Positions 33,296 through 42,679 of a stretch of DNA of 46,607 nt are shown piece by piece. Positions within the stretch are counted from its first letter, which is position 1. Every line of letters starts with the position of its first letter. This DNA comes from an uncultured Eubacterium sp. (lineage in GTDB: Bacteria; Bacillota; Clostridia; Lachnospirales; Lachnospiraceae): NCBI GenBank assembly GCA_910584645.1, contig CAJUAU010000022.1, positions 1 to 46,607 on the forward strand. The letters are read 5' to 3'. Both the position numbers and the translations under genes were made by a program. The notes beneath the pieces are model-generated. The model was not told the DNA's origin, made no database searches, and saw only the letters and a list, made by a program, of their open reading frames with translations.

Positions 33296-36286
33296 CTACT
33301 CTTTTACATGCAACAATTCTAATATCTTATGGCGGGTCACCAGTATCGCTGCTGCAAATGCCCCGAAGACGCAGGACATAAAATACAGTAAAAAACACTT
33401 GATAAGCGTCTCCATACTCCTCGCAGACAATCCCGGACTGTACAAAAACAGTGCACATACAACGAGTGCAATTCCTGCCAGACACAAAAGAATCTGCTCC
33501 AACACCATCATGCACCAGGTTCGCTTCTTTGTAACGCCAAGAATACGTAAATATGCCGCTTCCCTGGCGGACTGCACAATAATCAGCCCCGGTCCCAGCA
33601 GACCAATGAGCAGCACCACAGCCACAGCGATCGGAAACATGGATTCCAGCAGCTTACAGATACGCTGAATGTTTTCAACTCCTACAGAATCAATGTAATA
33701 AGAGGCCAGCGGCGCCTGCTCCCAGCCACGTACTTTCTCCTCCTCCATCAGTTTTTCCAGTTCATCCAGCCTATCATTATCTGCCAGATTAAATTCACTG
33801 TAATCAACTGTAAAGTAATCACCAAAAGCATATTCCGCTGCACTGTTTATCTCTGCAAAAATCCCATTGTTCATCCCGGCGGCATCGGACTCTATAATAC
33901 CTGCCACATGATATGGTTCCGTCTTTCTTTTCACTGCTGCCAGCAATTTTCCTTCATCCTCTTTAAAGGTCTCTGCTAAGGCGGAATACACTGCCTCTGG
34001 TATCAATTCGATCTGGCTGCCCGGACTTATGCCCAGCTGCTCCGCCGTTTCCTTTCCCACCAGACACAATCTGGCGCCACTGCTTATGCTTGAAATATCA
34101 TACCCCTCTGCATAAGTAATCTCATGATCACCTGGAAGATAATGTTCTATGTCATTTGTCAGGATCATAGGAGTATTTAATTCCTTGTCGTTGATACGCA
34201 CACCAAAACTGCAGTAGCTGTAAAAGTCCTTGATCAATTCAGAATTTGATAACTCTGATACGGAAGAAAAGGAAAACATCAGTGCCCTTCCCTTTACCTC
34301 CGTCTTATAAAATGCATCCTCATAGTTAAGCCTTGCCAGTACAAACATTCCCACACCGGCAGTCAGCACAGCTGTCAGGACAAGGGATACCGCCGTTTTT
34401 CCAATCCCACGCCTCATATGGCGCAGTATGTACTTAAACACATGATAATGAGCACGGTATTTTGATCGGCTCCTGTTTATTTCACTAACCACAGGTATCT
34501 TTGAAATATCAAACCCGGCAGAATCAGATGAAATCTCCATAACATCTGCTGCCCCTTTTGCAGGCCTCCCTGACGTATGATCCTGTAATAACTCCAGCGG
34601 AGAAATCTTCTTCATTCTCCAGAGAAAAAATAAGGTTGCAGCCAGTGCAAAGAAAAGTTCAAAAAGCAGACACAAAAGGATTACATTAACTGGAAGTGTC
34701 GTATCTGGAACATTGCCCTTTAGTGCCCCCATTCCCTCCAGCGTCTTATCTGCGGTCCCTGATGTATACAGAAGCCCTGCGGTCCCTCCAACAGACATAG
34801 CAAGAAGAGATAGGAGGGCAAAAGGAAATACGATCATATTCCGGGCCAGTCTGCCAGTAACCCCCAGAGTACGCATAATTGCATACGTCTTTTTATTCCT
34901 GCCAATATATAAATACACCGCTAAAAACAGAGCCAGCACGGATCCCACAAGGGATAAGGCAGCTGTCAGCAAAGAGGTCCGTAATCCCGCTGTAAAACTA
35001 TCTTTCACGCTGAGCCAGCCACCATCAGAGAACCGCAGCGTCACACCACCAATCTCCTCGACAAGCGGTTCAGCAGCCTGAAGAAATGCTTCTATGTCAT
35101 GGGCATCCTCAATTAAAACACTGAATTCGCGCATGTCCGGTGTATAATCGGCAGGAAGTCCCCTAGATAAAAGCGATTCCGGCACAAAAACCGTGTTCAG
35201 ATTATAACTCCACTCCCCTTCATTGGAACGCATATCCGAATCTGTCATAAACTGATAGGATCCAACGATCTCCAGCTCTTTTTTATCAGAGGTTGAATCA
35301 GAACCTGACAGTCTGTCGAAAAGTTCTGCCTGGATTTTATCCCCGATAGACAGATGATATGTCTCCAGAAAAAGGTCATTTACCACACAGACATCGGTAT
35401 CCCCTGATTTCAAAGGACGTCCCTTTGCTACCACCATATTGTGTTCATTAAAACTCGGAATGGAACGCATATCCGAAGTATACACAAACTGATACAGATC
35501 GCGGTTCAAATTAATTTTCTCAATCTTTTGTTTCTGATAAGCAAATGGCTCCGTTTCAAGATAATCATCATCCAATCCGTTTATCACACAAAAATTCTCT
35601 TTTCCTTCATAAGACAGCTCGACCTCATATTTATCACTGTATATTCCAATAACCAGACATCGGTCTCCCTTTTTCAATTTCTCAAATAATTCTTTAGGAC
35701 ATGGATGCTTTCTATATGTAAATTCTTTTTCCGGATTTATCGTGGTCACTTTGACCGGATGCCGGTCAAACAAGTCAAGTTTATCATCACTGCTGGCAAG
35801 TATCTTAACGTCGTCAAATAACAGATTAATAAAGCTTGTCCCATCCGGATCTGGTTTTGAACCCTGATATACAGCCTCCATAGCATACTCTCCCCTGTAT
35901 GCCCAGGTACTTTCTTCATCAACCAGATTTCTGTAGTTTTTTATCCGCCCAACTGTAACATATCTTGTATCCGCCAGAGTAACACCGGGCAGTGACGAGA
36001 ACTGCTCTATCTGCTGTTCCGTAGGCCAGCGTCTCTCCTCTGTCTCGATATTAAGGTAATCTCCCAGTTCCGGCGTCTGCCCCGATAGCGAAATATTCGG
36101 AACTGTGTTATCCAGAGCGGCAACACCATAATAAAAACTCTCCGCGTTCCTGATCTCCCGCATAGAAACGGCATAATCCGTGACACGTGAAAACAGGGCA
36201 AATGAAGCTGCCATTATAAGAAGAAATGTCAGTATGGCTTTCAACGGTGAACGCAGAAGCATCTTCCATGCAATCGTTTTTCTCAT
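33296..36286 (-). CDS. FtsX-like ABC permease, two-repeat type
   Basis: 996 residues from MRKTIAWKMLLRSPLKAIL (GGGAGG 5 nt upstream). One N-terminal membrane helix is followed by a large extracellular domain (about 60-440), three FtsX-type helices (SLLTAALSLVGSVLALFLAVYL, RNMIVFPFALLSLLAMSVGG, VILLCLLFELFFALAATLFF), a second soluble domain and three more helices near the C-terminus. It is mechanotransmission-type rather than classical import. Regulated with BlaI and M56 homologues, it probably exports or detoxifies a cell-wall-active peptide. Confidence 0.9.
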   Translation of the reverse strand: MRKTIAWKMLLRSPLKAILTFLLIMAASFALFSRVTDYAVSMREIRNAESFYYGVAALDNTVPNISLSGQTPELGDYLNIETEERRWPTEQQIEQFSSLPGVTLADTRYVTVGRIKNYRNLVDEESTWAYRGEYAMEAVYQGSKPDPDGTSFINLLFDDVKILASSDDKLDLFDRHPVKVTTINPEKEFTYRKHPCPKELFEKLKKGDRCLVIGIYSDKYEVELSYEGKENFCVINGLDDDYLETEPFAYQKQKIEKINLNRDLYQFVYTSDMRSIPSFNEHNMVVAKGRPLKSGDTDVCVVNDLFLETYHLSIGDKIQAELFDRLSGSDSTSDKKELEIVGSYQFMTDSDMRSNEGEWSYNLNTVFVPESLLSRGLPADYTPDMREFSVLIEDAHDIEAFLQAAEPLVEEIGGVTLRFSDGGWLSVKDSFTAGLRTSLLTAALSLVGSVLALFLAVYLYIGRNKKTYAIMRTLGVTGRLARNMIVFPFALLSLLAMSVGGTAGLLYTSGTADKTLEGMGALKGNVPDTTLPVNVILLCLLFELFFALAATLFFLWRMKKISPLELLQDHTSGRPAKGAADVMEISSDSAGFDISKIPVVSEINRSRSKYRAHYHVFKYILRHMRRGIGKTAVSLVLTAVLTAGVGMFVLARLNYEDAFYKTEVKGRALMFSFSSVSELSNSELIKDFYSYCSFGVRINDKELNTPMILTNDIEHYLPGDHEITYAEGYDISSISSGARLCLVGKETAEQLGISPGSQIELIPEAVYSALAETFKEDEGKLLAAVKRKTEPYHVAGIIESDAAGMNNGIFAEINSAAEYAFGDYFTVDYSEFNLADNDRLDELEKLMEEEKVRGWEQAPLASYYIDSVGVENIQRICKLLESMFPIAVAVVLLIGLLGPGLIIVQSAREAAYLRILGVTKKRTWCMMVLEQILLCLAGIALVVCALFLYSPGLSARSMETLIKCFLLYFMSCVFGAFAAAILVTRHKILELLHVKE

Positions 36287-36314
36287 TATAACCTCCCGAT
36301 AATTCATTCAATAA

Positions 36315-36374
36315 GTTATATTCGGCAGATGTCGAATATAACTATATTCTACATCTGCCAAACATAGATGTCAA
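36315..36374 (-). promoter_or_regulatory. Promoter with BlaI-type operators upstream of the ABC operon
   Basis: Minus strand TTGACA (36369-36374), 17 bp, TAGAAT (36346-36351). Perfect 10-8-10 inverted repeat at 36315-36342 (GTTATATTCG/CGAATATAAC) with core TTCGGCA-GA-TGTCGAA. A second related element, TTCTACATCTGCCAAA (36347-36362), covers the spacer and -10. Two operators in tandem around a start site fit a BlaI-type repressor. Confidence 0.65.
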
Positions 36375-36534
36375 GAAAATTTGTAACATAAAAGGCACTA
36401 ACAAATCATCTTCGCTAATGCCCTTTGATTCCCCTCATATATTTTAGAATAAATAATAAACCTTTTTCCTTTATCAGCTCCCCGGCGGCGATTCTGTCCT
36501 CAAGGATCTGCCTGATATCACCCCTTAAAACAGA
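36363..36534. other. Gap with a SHOCT-like remnant
   Basis: On the minus strand a start-less frame reads DIRQILEDRIAAGELIKEKG, which resembles a SHOCT-type C-terminal helix hairpin. It seems to be debris of a lost gene beside the EamA-like gene. Confidence 0.3.
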
Positions 36535-36948
36535 TCATATAACCATGAACAATGTTCCCGCACCAATCAGCATACAGCCAGCCAGAGACTTTACCGTAAA
36601 ATCTTCATGAAGGAAAACAAACGCCAAAACAAGGGTGATCACAACACTCAGCTTATCAACCGGAACCACTTTGGAGGCCTCCCCCATCTGCAATGCCCGG
36701 TAATAACACAGCCAGGATGCCCCGGTTGCCAGCCCGGAAAGGATCAGAAAAATCCAGCTTTTTTTACTAATATCAGTGATTCCACTCTGCGTGTTTGTCA
36801 AAAAAACCATTCCCCACGACATAACCACGACTACCATTGTCCGTATTGCTGTGGCAAGGTTTGAATTAACACCCGCTATACCGATTTTAGCCAAAATAGA
36901 GGTTAATGCCGCAAACAACGCAGACAGTATTGCAAACAGAAACCACAT
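36535..36948 (-). CDS. EamA-like half-size transporter
   Basis: 137 residues with about four to five membrane segments (FLFAILSALFAALTSILAKIG, AIRTMVVVVMSWGMVFL, WIFLILSGLATGASWLCYYRAL, VVITLVLAFVFLHEDFTV). The set LATGASWLCYYRALQMGEASKVVP is the EamA domain signature. Full EamA (DMT) transporters have two such domains; this half-size form would dimerise. The ATG 8 nt after GGGAGG is chosen over a GTG three codons upstream. Substrate unknown. Confidence 0.82.
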   Translation of the reverse strand: MWFLFAILSALFAALTSILAKIGIAGVNSNLATAIRTMVVVVMSWGMVFLTNTQSGITDISKKSWIFLILSGLATGASWLCYYRALQMGEASKVVPVDKLSVVITLVLAFVFLHEDFTVKSLAGCMLIGAGTLFMVI

Positions 36949-37005
36949 ATCATCCACCTCCCATGGAATATTATTTATGTAATTATTTCAATCCACTCAA
37001 TAACA

Positions 37006-37701
37006 TCATTTCTCATAGTAAAAGGTTGGAATCCCTTTATACTCGATCCCTTCCATTTTGCACTGTTCGTAAAAACTGCCCACCCTGCCCTTCGCATGCC
37101 AGTCAAAATAAATATGATACAATTTTACATAATACTCAAATGAAGCCACAAGTTCCGGATCTACTCTTTTCTCGGAAAGGATCCGGTTCGCTGTACACAC
37201 AGTGTGATGAAATGCCTCCTGCGTGATGATACAGCCTTCTGGAAAATGGTGTTGTCCCCACCACAGAAAATCAACCTGCTCACCGAAATAAAGATCCACT
37301 GTCTGCTGGTCGCAGTCCTTGTGCGCATAGGCGCGTTCTAAAATGTGATATGGATTATTCTCCCGTTTCGGATCATGGGGATTATAACTCCCGAAGATCT
37401 GGAACGCCCACCTCATCTGTGGCATTTTATCCTTCCCGCACTCACGGTTCAGATAATCATTTAACAGTTCTGTCATTTGAAATGGTAAATGACGCTGGGG
37501 CAGATGATCCCCAGGAAATTTCAACTCGTCAATATATTCTCTGCAAAATTGAAATAGGATCACATCGGCATCCGAAATAGAAACATGTTCTTTAAAATAT
37601 TTGGTAAACGCGAACAGAAACTTATTGGCCTGCTTTTTCAGTCCCTTTTCACGCAAATCCCAATATTTCTGTATTTCTGTGATAAACTGCTCATAATGCA
37701 T
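37006..37701 (-). CDS. Uncharacterised protein, methyltransferase partner
   Basis: 231 residues, hydrophilic, rich in His, Trp and Tyr, with no recognised domain. Visible features: a charged N-terminal helical part, FQIFGSYNPHDPKRENNPYHILERAYAH, LWWGQHHFPEGCIITQEAFH and a C-terminal FDWHAKGRVGSFYEQCKMEG. I do not assign a function. The gene lies 11 bp after the methyltransferase stop and has its own AAGGAG site, so the two form an operon. Confidence 0.7.
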   Translation of the reverse strand: MHYEQFITEIQKYWDLREKGLKKQANKFLFAFTKYFKEHVSISDADVILFQFCREYIDELKFPGDHLPQRHLPFQMTELLNDYLNRECGKDKMPQMRWAFQIFGSYNPHDPKRENNPYHILERAYAHKDCDQQTVDLYFGEQVDFLWWGQHHFPEGCIITQEAFHHTVCTANRILSEKRVDPELVASFEYYVKLYHIYFDWHAKGRVGSFYEQCKMEGIEYKGIPTFYYEK

Positions 37702-37712
37702 GCTAAGGCTCC

Positions 37713-38465
37713 TTATTTTTGGTACAAATACAAAACATAAGTATCACGAAAACTTATTTTATTTCCATGATTTAAAATGGCGGCATGGATACCATTAAAA
37801 AATGGATCTCGGTATTCTTCTTTTATTGTTATATGATCCGAATGTGTTTTGATATATTGGATGTATTCATCCGCCGTATAGTTTCTTTTTCCGTAAAAAT
37901 CCTTTTTCCCCAAATAATGTAAACCATATTTCTCACCGGCCTCATAGTTAAACTTTTGATTATAAGGCATCTCTGATACAAAATAGGTATCATATATATG
38001 TTGTATGTCCTCAAACAGGGCAGGGTTATCTGACCTATAGTCCCCACGCATTAAAAACATCGCCAGGTATCCATTCTCCTTCAAAATAGAATAACACTTC
38101 TGATAAGCTGTTTCTTCATTGATCCACTGGATCGCCGCAGCAGAATATACCAGATCAAACTGCTCTGATCCAAAGGGATAAGTTTCAAAGTCTGCATTTA
38201 TAACTTTAAAATTCTCAAACTTATCGAATTTCTCCTTCAAAAGATCCGCCAGATTCGCACCTAATTCAATAGCGCAGTAATCACAGCCTGTTTCCAGGGC
38301 AAAATCTGTCGCCTGTCCGGTTCCCGGCCCTATTTCCAGGCATTTCTTTTTGCTATTAAGACCGCACTTTTTTACAATATGATCAAATAACTCCTGAGAA
38401 TACTTCACTCTCCATTTGTCAAACAATTCTGGAATCGTGTCAAATACAAGACGTTGATCAAACAT
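37713..38465 (-). CDS. Class I SAM-dependent methyltransferase
   Basis: 250 residues. Motif I CLEIGPGTGQATDFAL, acidic loop YCAIELGANLADLL, and VINADFETYPFGSEQFDLVYSAAAIQWINEE. C-terminal half typical of the UbiE/SmtA-type clade. Substrate not readable. GGAGG precedes the ATG. It leads a two-gene unit with the uncharacterised protein at 37701. Confidence 0.87.
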   Translation of the reverse strand: MFDQRLVFDTIPELFDKWRVKYSQELFDHIVKKCGLNSKKKCLEIGPGTGQATDFALETGCDYCAIELGANLADLLKEKFDKFENFKVINADFETYPFGSEQFDLVYSAAAIQWINEETAYQKCYSILKENGYLAMFLMRGDYRSDNPALFEDIQHIYDTYFVSEMPYNQKFNYEAGEKYGLHYLGKKDFYGKRNYTADEYIQYIKTHSDHITIKEEYRDPFFNGIHAAILNHGNKISFRDTYVLYLYQK

Positions 38466-38508
38466 TTTTTCCCTCCAAATAAATAATTTTCAGTTTGCTG
38501 TATCCAAT

Positions 38509-39327
38509 TTATATTCCTCTCTGCCTTGTGATCTCATACATCAATATAGAAGCAGCACAGCTTACATTAAATGATGTGGCATAAGATTTTTCAGACATTG
38601 GGATTGTGCAGAGCAAGTCACAATATTCCTTAAATGCTTTGTTCAATCCTCTTGTTTCATTTCCCATCATCAGCATAAGCGGTGAAGTCAGTTCGGCGGA
38701 GTAAATAGGATTTTCATTGTGTGCCGTAGTTCCAATTGTAATAAAATTGGAATATTTTTCTTTCAATCTGCCGATATATTCAAACAATGTCTTGTTATCG
38801 GAAATCCTGATAACAGGCAAATTGAAAAACGAACCCATTGCCGACACGACCACGTCTGTATCATACAAGTCCACCGAATGGCCAGTAATGATAAGCATAT
38901 CTGCTCCGAGCGCGTCACACGAGCGTATCATAGTACCAAGATTCCCCTTGTTTGATGGGCGGTCAAACAAAACAATAAAGGGATTATCAGAAAGCATAAC
39001 ATGATCAAGTTTATCCTCCCGCATTTCAATTACCGCCATCAATTCCGAGGTATCCTCTTTTCCACTCAACTCTTCCATAAGCTCAGAAGAAAGACAATAA
39101 TTTATATCTGTTTTTACCTTATTTATCATTTCTTCTGCCCAACCAGAAAGATTGTTTCTATCATAAAGAAAGGATTTGATCTTCCAGTTATTCTTTACCG
39201 CCTCGTTGAGACTGCGGACACCCTCAACCAGAAATTCATTGTATCTATAGCGTTTATTTCGGTTTGTTTTTAGTACTACAAACTTTTGAAAGATATTATT
39301 TTTACTGAATATTTTTATTTCTTTCAT
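38509..39327 (-). CDS. TrmH-family RNA methyltransferase (SpoU-like)
   Basis: 272 residues from MKEIKIFSKNN; GGAGG six nt upstream decides over an in-frame ATG four codons before. N-terminal RNA substrate-binding part (NRNKRYRYNEFLVEGVRSLNEAV) and the SPOUT trefoil-knot C-terminal part: FIVLFDRPSNKGNLGTMIRSCDALGAD (motif 1), LMLMMGNETRGLN (motif 2) and IPMSEKSYATSFNVSCAASILMYEI (motif 3). It methylates 2'-O ribose of tRNA or rRNA. An extended -10 promoter at 39405-39433 is shared with other genes of this region. Confidence 0.9.
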   Translation of the reverse strand: MKEIKIFSKNNIFQKFVVLKTNRNKRYRYNEFLVEGVRSLNEAVKNNWKIKSFLYDRNNLSGWAEEMINKVKTDINYCLSSELMEELSGKEDTSELMAVIEMREDKLDHVMLSDNPFIVLFDRPSNKGNLGTMIRSCDALGADMLIITGHSVDLYDTDVVVSAMGSFFNLPVIRISDNKTLFEYIGRLKEKYSNFITIGTTAHNENPIYSAELTSPLMLMMGNETRGLNKAFKEYCDLLCTIPMSEKSYATSFNVSCAASILMYEITRQRGI

Positions 39328-39404
39328 TTTTTCCTCCATATGGGCACGCCTTTTGTCTATTTAAAACCCAGTACGATCCCCTTTAAAGCAAATTTACCGA
39401 TTTA

Positions 39405-39433
39405 ATTATACCACTTCCATCCGCCATTTACCA
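39405..39433 (-). promoter_or_regulatory. Extended -10 promoter of the TrmH-like gene
   Basis: Minus strand TGGTAA (39428-39433), 17 bp containing GGAAGTGG, and TATAAT (39405-39410) with TGG before it. The same arrangement occurs at 44628-44656. Confidence 0.65.
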
Positions 39434-39526
39434 TTTTTTTGATAGAATTTTTTCTTAATTCCTCACAGATTTCTGTCATTTTCCATCCTTCCGAGATTGT
39501 ATACACTCCCTCCCCAAATAGTGATT

Positions 39527-40891
39527 TTAACTTTTCTGTGAATTTATTTTCTGTTTCTTTAATTCTCTGCTTACTAACACAACAGATAGTATAAATGCCA
39601 AAAAATCGGCAATAGGTCCCGCGTATAAAACTCCCATGATCCCAAACCAGAGCGGAAGCACCAGAATAAGCGGAATCAGAAAAAGCACCTGCCTTGTCAG
39701 CGCCAGCAAAGCCCCTTTCATCGCCTTTCCTATGGCAGTAAAAAAGCTGGAGGAAAGCAGCTGCACGCCATTTACCAACACCATAAAAAGAAAAATGCGC
39801 ATAAACAGAACTGCAAACTCAAGATACAGCTTATCTCCATCTCCAAACAATGATATGATATATTGTGGAAAACATTGTAACAGGAAAAAGCCAATTGCCG
39901 AAACAATCATATTCCACTTTATCGCAAGCAGATAAGCTTCCCGCACACGGTTAAATTTCTTTGCTCCATAGTTAAAGCCTATAATTGGCTGAACCCCTTG
40001 TGATATTCCAACAACAATAGCGAGAATGATCGCATTCGTTTTCATTACAATTCCGCAGGCAGCTAAAGGAATATCAGAACCATAAATCGTCCTCGCCCCA
40101 TAATATGTAAGTGAATTATACAGTATGATCTGCACAAAGGTAATCGCAATCTGATTCGCACTGCTGCTGATCCCCATACTGCAGGTTTTCAAATTCTCTT
40201 TCACATTCAACCGAAAACTATTCTTTTTCAATTGAATGGTCTTGAAGTGCCATAAATAACGCATTGCAAATATAAAAGACAAAATTTGTCCCAGAATTGT
40301 TGCCAGAGCTGCTCCAAAAATGCCCCAGTGAAAGAGAAAAATGAAAATCGGGTCAAGAATGGTATTGGCAACGGCGCCTATGACCATACAGATCATAGAG
40401 TACCCGGGACTCCCATCTGCACGGATCAAATTGCTCATACCATTTGTTATAATTAAAAATGGCATTCCCAATAAGATAACACCAGTATATTGCTGTGCAT
40501 ACGGAAATACCTCTGCAGTTGCTCCAAACAATTTCAAAAGCTGGGATAACCAAATCTCACCTATTACCAAATAAGCAAGTCCAGAAATCACCATTAGGAT
40601 CACACCATTTCCTGCCACCTTAGCCGCCGCACCATTTTCTTTTTTTCCAAGATAAAGCGAAAAGCGAGAAGCACTGCCGATTCCTATCAACAAAGAAATA
40701 GCAAGACAAATTGTAGAGAATGGATAAGCAACATTGGTTGCGGCGTTTCCAAGATATCCCACACCCTGACCAATAAAAATCTGATCCACAATATTGTAAA
40801 GAGAACCTATCAAAGCTGCCGTAATACTTGGAATAGCAAAGTCTTTCAACAGTTTTGGAATTTTTTCATGCCCCAGAGGATTCTCACTCAT
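39527..40891 (-). CDS. MATE family multidrug efflux transporter
   Basis: 454 residues with twelve hydrophobic segments (IPSITAALIGSLYNIVDQIFIG, STICLAISLLIGIGSA, TGVILLGMPFLIITNGMSNLI, QGVQPIIGFNYGAKKF). DinF/NorM type, driven by Na+ or H+. The start MSENPLGHEK is next to GGAGGAGG. It overlaps the MarR stop by 8 bp, so it is coupled to that regulator, which probably responds to an effluxed drug. Confidence 0.93.
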   Translation of the reverse strand: MSENPLGHEKIPKLLKDFAIPSITAALIGSLYNIVDQIFIGQGVGYLGNAATNVAYPFSTICLAISLLIGIGSASRFSLYLGKKENGAAAKVAGNGVILMVISGLAYLVIGEIWLSQLLKLFGATAEVFPYAQQYTGVILLGMPFLIITNGMSNLIRADGSPGYSMICMVIGAVANTILDPIFIFLFHWGIFGAALATILGQILSFIFAMRYLWHFKTIQLKKNSFRLNVKENLKTCSMGISSSANQIAITFVQIILYNSLTYYGARTIYGSDIPLAACGIVMKTNAIILAIVVGISQGVQPIIGFNYGAKKFNRVREAYLLAIKWNMIVSAIGFFLLQCFPQYIISLFGDGDKLYLEFAVLFMRIFLFMVLVNGVQLLSSSFFTAIGKAMKGALLALTRQVLFLIPLILVLPLWFGIMGVLYAGPIADFLAFILSVVLVSRELKKQKINSQKS

Positions 40892-41333
40892 CAAATTCCT
40901 CCTCCTTTCTCTCAATATGAAGTTCTGCCGTAATATTTTTACCAGCTTGCATAAGCATCTCTATAAAAAGACTCTTTTCTTCTTCGCTTAATCCCTGCAG
41001 CAAAAGAGTCTCCGTATTTTGGCAGACTGTCCGTATTTCTTCAAATATAGCCAACGCACAATCAGTGGGATATAGCTTCCATGTCCTCTTGTCCTGATCA
41101 TTTGGAGAACGGGTAATCATTCCCTGTTTTTCTAATGCCGCAATTGTCCGTACGATATTGCTCGGATGGACATAAAACATATCCATCAGTAAATCCTGTG
41201 ATATACCCGGAAAATCACATATCTTTATCAAAAACATATATTGGCTGCTGTTGATTCCAAAAGGCGCAAGCTGCTTATCCAAATAAATCTTGTAAAAACG
41301 ATCGGCAACCGAAAGCCATTTTAATATTTTCAT
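40884..41333 (-). CDS. MarR family transcriptional regulator
   Basis: 149 residues. Winged helix (FPGISQDLLMDMFYVHPSNIVRTIAALEKQGMITRSPNDQDKRTWKLYPT) between dimerisation helices, with the DxRxW/Y wing (NDQDKRTWKLYP). Represses the coupled MATE gene by family precedent. An inverted repeat (TTGCG-CA-CGCAA, 41376-41387) just upstream is its probable operator. Confidence 0.92.
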   Translation of the reverse strand: MKILKWLSVADRFYKIYLDKQLAPFGINSSQYMFLIKICDFPGISQDLLMDMFYVHPSNIVRTIAALEKQGMITRSPNDQDKRTWKLYPTDCALAIFEEIRTVCQNTETLLLQGLSEEEKSLFIEMLMQAGKNITAELHIERKEEEFDE

Positions 41334-41375
41334 AGATTACTTACCTCCAATCTTATATAGCATAGCACAACTTGC

Positions 41376-41387
41376 TTGCGCACGCAA
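41376..41387 (-). promoter_or_regulatory. Candidate MarR operator
   Basis: TTGCG and CGCAA flank a two-base centre, 43 bp upstream of the MarR start, beside a TATGCT/TATAA-rich -10 region. It borders the HAD-like remnant. Confidence 0.5.
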
Positions 41388-41389
41388 CT

Positions 41390-41665
41390 TCTTTATTTAC
41401 AAAAGCCGGAAATGGAGAATTAAGCTCTATTGAATTTCTCTCCCTGTTAGGATATTCAACTCCAATAGAAACAATGCGGGATTATCTAGCTCATTTTTTA
41501 ACCTTGGATCAGGATTTTTTTGATAACAATGTTGAAAACCTTAAGGTTGCACAAGAGACGGGAACGAATACTATATTGTTTAACAGAGATAATGAAGTTT
41601 TTTCAGGTAATATTGTAAACAATTTTCAAGAGCTGAACTGTTTTCTTGAAGATTTTGATGTATAA
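41390..41665 (+). pseudogene. Decayed copy of the HAD-like gene
   Basis: Reads LFTKAGNGELSSIEFLSLLG, STPIETMRDYLAHFLTLDQDF, then jumps to DNNVENLKVAQETGTNTILF and NRDNEVFSGNIVNNFQEL. This is residue-by-residue similar to the HAD-like protein at 8412-9062, but about 70 internal codons (motifs II and III) are missing and the N-terminus with the nucleophile is gone. The reading frame is preserved across the deletion. Same order and spacing to the Nudix remnant as in the intact copy. Confidence 0.85.
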
Positions 41666-41681
41666 AAAGGAGTATACGGAT

Positions 41682-41827
41682 ATGAATGATAATCACAATT
41701 TGTCAGTAGGATGTATCGTTAATAAGAAAAATCAAATTCTGCTATTCTTGATGACTCTTCAAACTATTTTTATTCAGATATTAAATATAAAGCGCACAAG
41801 GGCGATAATTATACACAATATATTTGA
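41682..41827 (+). pseudogene. Decayed copy of the Nudix gene
   Basis: Starts MNDNHNLSVGCIVNKKNQIL, like the 9249-9704 Nudix protein. It then changes frame to DDSSNYFYSDIKYKAHKGDN and YTQYI before a TGA at 41827, which equals the C-terminal tail of the intact copy. The Nudix box between the ends is deleted. It lies 17 bp after the HAD remnant, so the whole cassette was duplicated and collapsed. Confidence 0.85.
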
Positions 41828-41891
41828 GAAAAAATTCCGAACGGCACCATCTGCATCCGGAGGTGCCTGTACGAATGCAAAATCGGCATTC

Positions 41892-42611
41892 CTACATTCC
41901 ACACATTGTTTCATAAAAACCTGGAACAGCCGATGTTGCTAAAATCTGTAACGCTGTTGCCACATCAATAATTGCATGACCTATCATTATAGGTAATGGA
42001 TTTCTTTTCTTATAATAATACCAACACAAAATGAGTGTCAGGGGTAAAAAAGAAATAAAACGGTAAATAATATACCTCAAATCGAACAGCGTTGGAATAA
42101 AACTATGCTGTAAGGCAAAAAAGAAAGCGGGAATAATTATTGCCAAAATCTTACTTTTTATCTGATTGACACCACACCCCAAATATAATCCATCTTCTGC
42201 AAATGCAGTTGTTATCGGCAGTATCACAACATTCATAACAGCCAGCCACACTGGTATTGGTGCAACCATCATTGGCGCTGCGTATGGGATAATTCCGTAG
42301 CAAAAATATCCTGCCACATACATTCCTGTCATGCCAAACACCATAATTAAAACCGACATAGCTACTATTTGTTTCGTCTTTGTTCTACCTTTTTGATAAT
42401 TAATCAATTCCCAAAAACTACTTTTCTTTTTCTTTGTAAAAAAATAGAGAATCAATATTACAACAATATTTACTATACTGGCTGCAATGGACCACCAATT
42501 GCTTACATCCTCTACTTTTTGTTTTGTAATAACTGCTCCGATCACAAATATCAAAATAAAAATCACACAACGGATTGGAAGTAAATAAACCAAGTTTTTA
42601 TTAACATTCAT
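41892..42611 (-). CDS. CPBP intramembrane protease-like protein
   Basis: 239 residues, about seven to eight membrane segments. CPBP (Abi/CAAX) motifs are altered: motif 1 usually EExxxR, here FAEDGLYLG with Glu-Asp and no Arg; motif 2 FxxxH, here FFALQHSF; motif 3 HxxxN/B, here GHAIIDV. The catalytic pair is therefore partly changed and activity is uncertain. Start ATG lies 7 nt after GAGGTG. Nothing known about the target. Confidence 0.75.
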   Translation of the reverse strand: MNVNKNLVYLLPIRCVIFILIFVIGAVITKQKVEDVSNWWSIAASIVNIVVILILYFFTKKKKSSFWELINYQKGRTKTKQIVAMSVLIMVFGMTGMYVAGYFCYGIIPYAAPMMVAPIPVWLAVMNVVILPITTAFAEDGLYLGCGVNQIKSKILAIIIPAFFFALQHSFIPTLFDLRYIIYRFISFLPLTLILCWYYYKKRNPLPIMIGHAIIDVATALQILATSAVPGFYETMCGM

Positions 42612-42679
42612 CAATTAACACCTCGATACCCCTCTATAAATCTCTGGTTAAAAGCTCTTACAGTTTCCCACTTTTTACT

